A DNA stretch of 9,246 nucleotides from Chloroflexota bacterium (GTDB taxonomy: Bacteria; Chloroflexota; Anaerolineae; UBA4142): the NCBI GenBank assembly GCA_016199405.1, contig JACQGS010000073.1:1-9246 (forward strand), in the 5' to 3' direction. Positions within the stretch are counted from its first letter, which is position 1. Every line of letters starts with the position of its first letter. The translations under genes were made by a program, and so were the position numbers. The notes beneath the pieces were generated by a model. That model saw only the letters and a list, made by a program, of their open reading frames with translations. It ran no database searches and was not told the origin of the DNA. This document shows, one piece after another, positions 1-5,705 of the stretch.

Positions 1-360
1 ACTGCGATCCATTTCGCCGGTGATATACGCGGCTGGTATTGCCGTTCCGCTGATCAAATCACGCTCGGTATCTTTTGCCGCTAGAAACAACTCGCCGCGA
101 TCATCCAAGACGCCGTGCCCGGAAAAATAGAGCAAGAGCAAATCGTCAGCCGTCTTTTGCGCGAAAAAGCGCGCGATCGCCCGGCGGATCGCCGTGGATA
201 CTTCATTGACAAGGGTCATGACTTCATCAAACGCGCCAATCTCTGAATCGCGCAATAACGCGGAGAGCGCATTGACATCTGCCGCCGGCTTGACGAGCCG
301 CGCGAGGTTCGTGTCTTCATATTCGCTATTGACGATGATCAGCGCAAATTTTCCAGCCAT
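1..360 (-). CDS. Caspase-fold (peptidase C14) protein, 3' part outside the window
   Basis: The minus-strand frame opens with ATG at 360 and runs 120 codons to the window edge without a stop, so only the N-terminal part is seen. The protein starts MAGKFALIIVNSEYED, a first caspase-fold strand of the form ALIIxNxxY. It continues through LVKPAADVNALSALLRD and reaches DDLLLLYFSGHGVLDD. The SGHG at residues 80-83 carries the presumed catalytic His82. The catalytic Cys of the family normally lies about 40-60 residues further on, beyond base 1, so activity cannot be confirmed. The start is supported by AAAGAG at 368-373, seven bases upstream. There is no N-terminal adaptor domain; any STAND ATPase, effector-associated or repeat domains would be C-terminal. 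The gene follows an EACC1 gene on the same strand, which points to the effector of a conflict or regulated-death system. The caspase fold is well supported; the biological role is inferred from the neighbour. Confidence 0.9.
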   Translation of the reverse strand, partial: MAGKFALIIVNSEYEDTNLARLVKPAADVNALSALLRDSEIGAFDEVMTLVNEVSTAIRRAIARFFAQKTADDLLLLYFSGHGVLDDRGELFLAAKDTERDLISGTAIPAAYITGEMDRS

Positions 361-409
361 TAGTTTGCTCTTTCTAAATCACGACAATCCAAAACCAACC
401 CAAGAATGA

Positions 410-470
410 CCCACGAAGGACACGAAGGGGCACCAATATTTCCTTCGTGCTTCTTCGTGCCCTTCGTGGG
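410..470. repeat. Palindromic intergenic repeat (CCACGAAGG / CCTTCGTGG type)
   Basis: The left arm at 410-427 (CCCACGAAGGACACGAAG) and the right arm at 453-470 (CTTCGTGCCCTTCGTGGG) are complementary at 17 of 18 positions, around a 25-base loop. The loop holds another CTTCGTG at 443-449, so the motif occurs three times in one orientation (443, 453, 462) and twice inverted (412, 421). It has no reading frame and no T-run. It lies between EACC1 and the caspase gene and could fold in the transcript. It resembles dispersed repeats of environmental bacterial genomes rather than a factor-independent terminator. Confidence 0.8.
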
Positions 471-524
471 CGAGAATTGTTTTGCTTTTTGTGCAACGAT
501 TTCATTGGGTCGGTACCAATAAAC

Positions 525-565
525 AAAAAACTGCCGCCATCCAAACGCGTGGACGCGCGCAGTTT
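525..565 (-). terminator. Factor-independent terminator directly at the EACC1 stop codon
   Basis: Read on the minus strand, AAACTGC (565-559) pairs with GCAGTTT (534-528). The stem is extended inside by GC pairs and by TCCA/TGGA (553-550 with 543-540), leaving a small loop, and is followed by TTTTTTG. The outermost base of the stem is the last base of the EACC1 TGA stop, so termination occurs immediately after that gene and before the caspase gene. Confidence 0.75.
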
Positions 566-981
566 CAATTCGGCTTGCTTTTATCAGTCAACGTGCTAGT
601 CAGTGTCTCGACCAAACTTTTGAGTTCGGCTTGCGACATTGTCTTGGGAGAATACTCCACCTCGACCGCGCGGTCGCCAACCTGCGTCTTGATTTTTATG
701 GAACGACTTTCCCCGCGCATTGACCATGCTTGCAAAAACTCGATCAATTTCGGGACGACCGTCGGCAAAACTGAGATTGCCAGCGCGCCGAGAGTCACCG
801 CCTCAACCGATTTCGTGCCCGCCAGCGCGTTCGCGGTCTTTGCCAGTTCTGCCGACTCGACGCCCAGTTCCTGAATTTCTCCGCGCAACTGACGCGTGGC
901 GCGGTCAAGTTCGTCGGCATCTGCGTCTCGACCCACATCAATTTGGAGCGTGAGATTAGCGATACGATCACTGGCTGGCAT
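565..981 (-). CDS. Effector-associated constant component 1 (EACC1)-like protein
   Basis: This 138-residue protein matches my recollection of the EACC1 family. It has an amphipathic start (LTLQIDVGRDADADELD, residues 10-26), the highly typical RATRQLRGEIQELGVESAEL (27-46), a GTKSVEAVTLGALA segment (55-68), and a hydrophobic stretch ending in an EFLQAW turn (about 62-86). A basic/beta C-terminal part follows (SRSIKIKTQVGDRAVEVEYS, 92-111), then a helix (SQAELKSLVETL). EACC1 proteins are near-invariant small partners of caspase- or trypsin-like effectors in bacterial NTP-dependent conflict systems; their biochemical role is unsettled. The ATG is supported by GAGGGAG at 989-995, seven bases upstream. 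It has its own promoter and terminator, with the caspase gene next downstream. No catalytic residues are evident. The family call is from pattern recognition, not from a profile search. Confidence 0.82.
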   Translation of the reverse strand: MPASDRIANLTLQIDVGRDADADELDRATRQLRGEIQELGVESAELAKTANALAGTKSVEAVTLGALAISVLPTVVPKLIEFLQAWSMRGESRSIKIKTQVGDRAVEVEYSPKTMSQAELKSLVETLTSTLTDKSKPN

Positions 982-1013
982 AGCCGTTCTCCCTCAACCT
1001 TGAGAATGTCGCA

Positions 1014-1041
1014 ATTGTACTTCATCGCAAGCAGTTGTCAA
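1014..1041 (-). promoter_or_regulatory. Near-consensus sigma-70-type promoter of EACC1
   Basis: On the minus strand a perfect -35 box TTGACA (1041-1036) is followed by a 16-base spacer and a -10 box TACAAT (1019-1014), one mismatch from TATAAT. Initiation would fall near 1007, giving a leader of about 26 bases that contains the GAGGGAG ribosome site. The box sits only ten bases beyond the T-run of the upstream YIP1 terminator, so EACC1 appears to be independently and possibly strongly transcribed. Confidence 0.75.
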
Positions 1042-1050
1042 GAGGCGCGC

Positions 1051-1088
1051 AAACAAAAAAACCGCAGAAGCATTTGCCTCTGCGGTTT
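1051..1088 (-). terminator. Terminator of the YIP1-like gene (possibly bidirectional)
   Basis: A perfect 10-bp stem pairs AAACCGCAGA (1059-1068) with TCTGCGGTTT (1079-1088), plus two inner GC pairs around an ATTT loop. On the minus strand the stem runs into TTTTTTTGTTTG. On the plus strand the stem is followed by a weaker CTCTTTT. It lies 20 bases after the stop codon of the membrane-protein gene. Confidence 0.9.
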
Positions 1089-1108
1089 CTCTTTTCGCAA
1101 AAACTGAA

Positions 1109-1675
1109 CTATTGTCCCATCATCGCGCCCAGACCGATCATCGCCGCAATCGCCGCAATCGTTGCCGCGAAAACAAAGACGATTAGGAGGAACAGAACCA
1201 GCAAGATCACGACCGCAATCCACGCTTTTTGCGAGGTCAGACCGTGCGCGACTTGAAGTCCCAACTGCGTGAGGTACAGCGAGTAGAGGGACACCAGCAA
1301 GGTCAGGATCGCGCCGACTGCCGGCACGAGCGCCAGAACCGCATTGAGGACGATGAACGGGATCGCGAACGTTCCGAGCAGATTGGCTTGATTCATCAAG
1401 CCGCCGGTGCCGCCGACAATTTTCGCAACGATCCAAACGACGGCTTGCTGGATATAAAATCCAAGAATCGCGCCGATGACGCCGCTGACAAGCCCGCCGA
1501 CATAGTTGCCGGTGGCGATCGCGCCGAGCAAACCGGCAATCAAGCCGGCAACCACCAAACCGACGAAAGTCATCTTGGAGTTGACCGTACTCTTCGCCGC
1601 TTCAAATGATGCCGTCGAGGGCTTGGTGATAACTGACATGGAAGTATTCATCATACCGCTCATATCCATACCCAT
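1109..1675 (-). CDS. YIP1-family-like multi-pass membrane protein
   Basis: This 188-residue, strongly hydrophobic protein has about five predicted membrane segments, near residues 36-54, 58-86, 98-117, 119-137 and 150-175. The layout, with a soluble N-terminus and an ANLLGTFAIPFIVLNAVLAL segment followed by LTLLVSLYSLYLTQLGLQVA, fits the bacterial YIP1/Yip1-domain group. No enzymatic motif is visible and the function of these bacterial proteins is poorly known. The N-terminus is methionine-rich (MGMDMSGMMN), so several ATGs are possible. The first is preferred because AAAGGAG (1685-1691) lies nine bases upstream. A strong terminator follows the gene. It precedes EACC1 on the same strand, but the terminator and the separate EACC1 promoter argue against a shared operon. 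It could simply be an unrelated neighbour. Confidence 0.75.
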   Translation of the reverse strand: MGMDMSGMMNTSMSVITKPSTASFEAAKSTVNSKMTFVGLVVAGLIAGLLGAIATGNYVGGLVSGVIGAILGFYIQQAVVWIVAKIVGGTGGLMNQANLLGTFAIPFIVLNAVLALVPAVGAILTLLVSLYSLYLTQLGLQVAHGLTSQKAWIAVVILLVLFLLIVFVFAATIAAIAAMIGLGAMMGQ

Positions 1676-1790
1676 TTGATATTTCTCCTTTGAATTGAAA
1701 ACGTCCAGCGCTGGCTCGCGGAGTCTGAATAAAATATTTCCGCGAACTGCATAGTTCCATCGGTCGCGTTGCGTGACGACTCTATCGCAT

Positions 1791-1801
1791 CACCTCCCCT
1801 T
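1791..1801 (-). promoter_or_regulatory. Strong Shine-Dalgarno-like sequence without a proper reading frame
   Basis: The minus strand reads AAGGGGAGGTG and then ATGCGATAG, so GGAGGTGAT (nine bases complementary to the usual 16S rRNA 3' end) abuts a two-codon frame, ATG-CGA-TAG (1790-1782). It lies about 115 bases upstream of the YIP1-like start and a few bases from the palindrome TGTATACA (1804-1811). It may be a leader element of the membrane-protein gene, a remnant of a lost start, or coincidence. The distance from GGAGG to ATG (two bases) is too short for good initiation. Confidence 0.3.
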
Positions 1802-1854
1802 GATGTATACAATAGATAAAACCCTTGCGCCGCACTCTCGATACGGCGCTCGCT

Positions 1855-1882
1855 TTGTATTCTCATGGTCGCGTGCTACAAT
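1855..1882 (+). promoter_or_regulatory. Candidate promoter of the penicillin-binding protein gene
   Basis: TTGTAT (1855-1860), a 16-base spacer and TACAAT (1877-1882) form a plausible housekeeping promoter. Initiation near 1889 would give a leader of about 35 bases before the ATG at 1924. This location argues against any start upstream of 1889. The -35 match is moderate. Confidence 0.45.
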
Positions 1883-1923
1883 TCGCGCGCAACAAAATCG
1901 CAGATCGATTCGTTTATCCTTTG

Positions 1924-4881
1924 ATGATCAACAACGGTTCTACTTTACCACAACCCAATCCGGATTTCAATCCCCCCTCTTGGCAGGCACGCTTGCGCGC
2001 GCTGGCGGAACGACATCCACGCCTTGCCCACACGCTCACGCTGTTCGGCATTGCCACCGTCGCGCTGCTGTGCGTCGCGCTGACGATGCTCGTGCTGGCG
2101 TTTAACTCGTTCACCGCGACCCTGCCGTCGCCGGATCGCTTGGCAAATTTTTTGCCGCCGCAATCCACCAAGATTTTTGACCGCCGCGGCGAACTGCTCT
2201 TTGAAGTGTTCGATTCGCACGGCGGACGGCGCACGAACGTGCCGATCGAAAAAATTCCGGCGGCGCTGAAAAACGCGACGATCACGACCGAAGACCAAAC
2301 GTTTTATTCCAACATCGGCGTCGACTTCGTCGGCATTGCGCGCGCGATCTATAACTTGATCCGTTACGGCAGACCCGCCGGCGGCGGCAGTACGATCACC
2401 CAACAGCTCGTCAAAACCACCTTGCTCTCGCCGGAGCAAACCATCGAGCGAAAAGTCCGCGAAGCATTCCTCGCGTACGAAATCACGCGGCGGTATTCCA
2501 AAGACAAGATTCTCGAGCTGTATCTCAACACGATCTTCTACGGCAATCTCGCCTATGGCGTGCAAGCCGCCGCGGACGCGTACTTCGATAAAGATGTGCA
2601 AGACCTCTCGCTCGCACAAGCCGCCCTGCTTGCCGGTCTGCCCCAAGCGCCGGCGTTGTACGATCCATGCGTGGACGCGGACGCCGCGCTGGATCGCACG
2701 CGCACGGTTTTGAATTTGATGGTGGCGGCGCGCGTCATTTCGCGCGAAGAGTCCGCGCGCGCGGCGGCGGAAATTTTTGCCGAGGTGAATTCGGACGCGT
2801 TCGCGCGGCGCTGCCAAATCACTGCCAGCATTCAAGCGCCGCATTTCGTCGCGTACGTCCGGCAATTGTTGGAGGAGCAGTACGGCTCCGATGTCGTTTA
2901 CAAAGCCGGCTTGCAAGTCACCACCTCGCTCGACCTGGATATTCAAAAGGTCGCGGAAGATGAAGCGCGCAAACAAGTCGCGTTGTTGCAAAGTCAAAAA
3001 GTGACGAATGCGTCCGTCGTCGTGCTTGATCCGCGCGCCGGTGAGATTCTCGCGCTCCTCGGCAGCGTGGATTTTTTTGACAAAAAAATCGACGGGCAGG
3101 TCAACGTCGCGCTCCGCTTGCGTCAGCCCGGCTCGTCGATCAAGCCGATCAATTACGTTGCCGCGTTTGAAAAGGGGTGGACGCCGGCGACAGTGTTGGC
3201 GGATGTCACGACGATATTTCCCATCAAAGGTCAGCCCGATTACGTTCCGCACAATTACGATCAACGCGAGCACGGCTTGACGCCGATTCGCGTCGCGCTC
3301 GCGTCGTCGTTCAATATTCCGGCGGTCAAGACGTTGCAGTTCGTCACCGTGCCGACGATGATCGAAACGGCGAAACGCTTTGGCATTACGACCTTTCGCG
3401 ACGCGAGCAACTACGGACTCGCGTTGACGCTCGGCGGCGGTGAAGTGAAATTGCTCGAACTGACCGGCGCGTACGCCGCGTTCGCGAACAACGGCGCGCG
3501 CTTCGCGCCATCGCCGTTTCTCAAGATCACCGATGCCGCCGGCAAAGTGTTGTATGATGTGAAAGCCAATCCGCCGCGCGCGGAACGCCCGGTCGATCCG
3601 CGTTACGCGTATCAAATCACGAGCATCTTGAGCGATGTGTCCGCGCGCGCGCCGGCGTTCGGCACCGCCGGCGCGTTGCGTTTGTCGCGCACCGCCGCAG
3701 TGAAAACCGGCACGACAGACGATTTCCGCGATAATTGGACGATTGGCTTTGCGCCGAATCTCGCCGTCGGCGTGTGGGTCGGCAATTCCAATAACGCGGA
3801 GATGGAGCATATCAGCGGCATCACCGGCGCGGGACCGATTTGGCACAACATCATGGAACGCATTCTCGCCGGCACGCCCGCGCTCGATTTCAAACGACCG
3901 GACGGACTCGTCGATGTGGAAATCTGCAACGAATCCGGCTTGCTGCCGACCGAGAATTGTCCGCGCGAAAGCCGGCGCGTGGAAATATTTCTCGCCGAGC
4001 GCGCGCCTAAAGAGAAAGACAACGTCTGGCAGAAATTGAAAATCGACAAGACGAATGGCATGCTCGGCAACGCCGGCTGTCCGCCGGAAAATGTCGAGGA
4101 AAAAATTTTCGCGGTCTATCCGCCGGAGGCGCGGCAATGGGCGATCGATCACAACATCCCGCAGCCGCCAACCGACGTCAGCCCCAATTGCCCCGATCCG
4201 ATTCTCCTTGCGAATAAACCGTCGCTCGATGTGGCAACGCCGCGCGAGGGCGAGATCCTGCGCGGCGAGATTGAAATTCGCGGCACCGTGCGCCTGCCGG
4301 ATTTTGATCGCTATACCATTCAAATCGGACCGGGGAACGATCCGCGCGATTGGATTTTGTTGACGACCGGCAGAAACACGGTGCAAAATAACGTACTGGC
4401 GCGCTGGGACACGCGGCGCTTTGCCGACGGCGCGTACACGATTCGGCTCGAAATGTTTGATCGCGCCGGCAAATCGTTTGCGGGCCGCGTCCACGTCGCC
4501 GTCGCTAACACGCCCACCATAACGCCGCGCCCCCAACCGACCGCGACGCGCACGAACACTCCCGCGCCTACCGCGACGCGCACGTTGACCCCATTGCCAA
4601 CGTTCACATTGACCGCGTCACCAACTCGGACAATTTCCGCGACGACATTCCCCAGTGCAACCGTCACGCGTAGCGCAACGCTTCCGCCGACCGCGACGAT
4701 TCCACCTCCAACGATTACGCTCGCGCCCACCGCGACCATATCGCCAACACTCGCGCCCACTGCGACCGCATCGCCAACCATCGCACCAACGTCAACCGCA
4801 ACTCCGCCGGCATCGCCGACCGCAACGCCTTCACCGACACGCACAATTTCGCCAACGGTCACGCGAACGCCGACGCCGTAA
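1924..4881 (+). CDS. Class A penicillin-binding protein (glycosyltransferase/transpeptidase) with beta domain and Pro/Thr tail
   Basis: This bifunctional peptidoglycan synthase of 985 residues polymerises lipid II and cross-links stem peptides on the outer face of the membrane. Residues 1-35 are cytoplasmic and 36-61 are a membrane anchor. The GT51 domain follows, with TTEDQTFY (catalytic Glu123), GGSTITQQL (154-162), RKVRE (176-180) and KDKILELYLN (193-202). The transpeptidase carries PGSSIKP (Ser404, Lys407), SFN (462-464) and KTGT (594-597), so both activities look intact. About residues 764-860 (GEIEIRGTV to RLEMFDRAGKSFAGRV) resemble a small Ig-like beta domain. Residues 862-985 are almost purely Pro/Thr/Ala/Ser. 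The frame is open back to a TTG at 1825, but that region contains the candidate promoter, so ATG 1924 is preferred although no clear ribosome site precedes it. The position after EDQTF that is often His is Asn130 (FYSNIG). The gene is monocistronic and convergent with the next unit. It is PBP1a/2c-like; the exact subtype is uncertain. Confidence 0.95.
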   Translation: MINNGSTLPQPNPDFNPPSWQARLRALAERHPRLAHTLTLFGIATVALLCVALTMLVLAFNSFTATLPSPDRLANFLPPQSTKIFDRRGELLFEVFDSHGGRRTNVPIEKIPAALKNATITTEDQTFYSNIGVDFVGIARAIYNLIRYGRPAGGGSTITQQLVKTTLLSPEQTIERKVREAFLAYEITRRYSKDKILELYLNTIFYGNLAYGVQAAADAYFDKDVQDLSLAQAALLAGLPQAPALYDPCVDADAALDRTRTVLNLMVAARVISREESARAAAEIFAEVNSDAFARRCQITASIQAPHFVAYVRQLLEEQYGSDVVYKAGLQVTTSLDLDIQKVAEDEARKQVALLQSQKVTNASVVVLDPRAGEILALLGSVDFFDKKIDGQVNVALRLRQPGSSIKPINYVAAFEKGWTPATVLADVTTIFPIKGQPDYVPHNYDQREHGLTPIRVALASSFNIPAVKTLQFVTVPTMIETAKRFGITTFRDASNYGLALTLGGGEVKLLELTGAYAAFANNGARFAPSPFLKITDAAGKVLYDVKANPPRAERPVDPRYAYQITSILSDVSARAPAFGTAGALRLSRTAAVKTGTTDDFRDNWTIGFAPNLAVGVWVGNSNNAEMEHISGITGAGPIWHNIMERILAGTPALDFKRPDGLVDVEICNESGLLPTENCPRESRRVEIFLAERAPKEKDNVWQKLKIDKTNGMLGNAGCPPENVEEKIFAVYPPEARQWAIDHNIPQPPTDVSPNCPDPILLANKPSLDVATPREGEILRGEIEIRGTVRLPDFDRYTIQIGPGNDPRDWILLTTGRNTVQNNVLARWDTRRFADGAYTIRLEMFDRAGKSFAGRVHVAVANTPTITPRPQPTATRTNTPAPTATRTLTPLPTFTLTASPTRTISATTFPSATVTRSATLPPTATIPPPTITLAPTATISPTLAPTATASPTIAPTSTATPPASPTATPSPTRTISPTVTRTPTP
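4507..4878 (+). repeat. Low-complexity coding repeat for the Pro/Thr tail
   Basis: About 124 codons encode irregular PTATRT-, PTIAPT- and PTATPS-like units. At the DNA level ACCGCGACGCGCAC recurs (for example near 4539 and 4570) and CGCCCAC(C/T)GCGACC recurs near 4726 and 4755. The segment forms the extracytoplasmic C-terminal tail of the penicillin-binding protein, probably an extended wall-spanning linker. It is likely to vary in length between strains through slippage or recombination. Confidence 0.85.
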
Positions 4882-4968
4882 GCAAGTGTTTTGAAATTCG
4901 TGGCGCGGGCTTTCTAGCCCGCACAGCGGCTCAGAAAAGCCGCTCCACATGCAATTTCAAAACACGCT
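4881..4968. repeat. Nested inverted-repeat (MITE-like) element between convergent genes
   Basis: Perfect 13-base arms GTGTTTTGAAATT (4886-4898) and AATTTCAAAACAC (4953-4965) enclose two separate hairpins. One is GCGGGCT-TTCT-AGCCCGC (4905-4922), the other AGCGGCT-CAGAAA-AGCCGCT (4925-4944). AGC/GCT extends the outer arms (4881-4883, 4966-4968) across a two-base bulge. The element begins at the last base of the penicillin-binding protein stop codon. No frame or T-run is present. It may be a miniature mobile or REP-type element that also insulates the convergent genes. Confidence 0.7.
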
Positions 4969-4971
4969 AAG

Positions 4972-5005
4972 AAAAAATCGAGCAGGAAAGATTCCTGCTC
5001 GATTT
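4972..5005 (-). terminator. Strong terminator of the cyclase/exported-protein unit
   Basis: A 14-bp perfect stem, AAATCGAGCAGGAA (4975-4988) with TTCCTGCTCGATTT (4992-5005), closes on a three-base loop and is followed on the minus strand by a run of six T (4977-4972). It lies four bases after the stop codon of the exported-protein gene. The plus-strand side has only a short T run, so it chiefly serves the minus strand. Confidence 0.92.
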
Positions 5006-5009
5006 GCAT

Positions 5010-5705
5010 TCACTTGCCCTTTGCCGGGGTGGGCTTGTCATTCTTTCCCTTGTCATTTCCACCCGAGTTGTCGTTTCCTTTGGGATTGTCGTTCTTTCCG
5101 TTTCCGCCCGAATCCAAAATCGGTGGAGCAGGCGCGGGAGTTGGCGCGGCAGTTGGCGCTGGTGTCGCGGTTGGCTCTGCCGTGGGTTGCGGAACAGCCG
5201 TCGGCGTATTTTCAATAGTTGCAGTCGCAACAGAAATGGTTTGGGGGACGCTTGTCTCTGTCGCAACTGCCGGCGTTGCTACCGTCGTCGGGGTTGCATC
5301 AGCCAAAGTCGTCGTAGGTACTGCTACCGGTGTGGCATCGGAATCAGTTGCCGGCGTTGTAGAGGTTGAACTATTTTGCGCGGAGGGGGGATTAGGATTA
5401 CTTCCCGAATCATTTTTTCCGGGTGCTTCCCCCACTAGGACAACAATGGGGCGTTGTTTCGGCGCAGTTTCGTTGTGTTGATCTTTTTCCGCATCCTGAA
5501 TAATCTGCGCGCTCACCGGCTTGAGCGCGATGTGAACGATGGAATCCGCGCTGTAATCCGCGCGCAAGCGCGAGGTGAGATTCAAGCGCACGACCGTGCG
5601 CGCGCTATCCGCGAATGCCGCTTCGACCGCGCCGAAAACGCCAAACACGCCAAACAAAATCGTCAGCGTCAACAATCCAATCCACGTGCGCGTTCCAATG
5701 CTCAT
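5010..5705 (-). CDS. Exported low-complexity protein, Pro/Thr-rich with Gly/Asn/Lys-rich C-terminus
   Basis: I do not recognise this 231-residue protein. Residues 8-30 are a hydrophobic segment (LLTLTILFGVFGVFG) followed by AVEAAFADSA, which reads as a signal peptide or N-terminal anchor with a possible cleavage near residue 30-35. Residues about 34-75 (ARTVVRLNLTSRLRADYSAD onward) are the only part that looks folded. Residues about 97-196 are Pro/Thr/Ala-rich, and 199-231 form a charged tail of GNGKND / GNDKGKND units. It has no cysteine and no catalytic motif. The ATG overlaps the TGA of the upstream cyclase (ATGA, 4 bases), and GGGAG inside the cyclase 3' end serves as ribosome site, so the two are translationally coupled. 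A surface or wall-associated partner of the cyclase sensor is possible but is inference. Confidence 0.8.
   Translation of the reverse strand: MSIGTRTWIGLLTLTILFGVFGVFGAVEAAFADSARTVVRLNLTSRLRADYSADSIVHIALKPVSAQIIQDAEKDQHNETAPKQRPIVVLVGEAPGKNDSGSNPNPPSAQNSSTSTTPATDSDATPVAVPTTTLADATPTTVATPAVATETSVPQTISVATATIENTPTAVPQPTAEPTATPAPTAAPTPAPAPPILDSGGNGKNDNPKGNDNSGGNDKGKNDKPTPAKGK

Noticed and set aside
1660..1866. A 68-codon minus-strand frame overlapping the YIP1-like start
   Set aside because: It has no ribosome site at its start, no recognisable content, and overlaps the well-supported membrane-protein start.
1825..1923. Upstream extension of the penicillin-binding protein to a TTG at 1825
   Set aside because: The added 33 residues look unlike protein of this family and include the candidate promoter at 1855-1882; ATG 1924 is the better start.
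1945..4536. An 863-codon open frame on the minus strand
   Set aside because: It is exactly antisense to the penicillin-binding protein, Arg/Ala/His-rich and without recognisable domains. It arises from GC-rich codon bias in the real gene.
4320..4862. A 180-codon minus-strand frame with Val/Gly-rich repeats
   Set aside because: It is the reverse complement of the Pro/Thr tail codons; the valine repeats mirror that low complexity.
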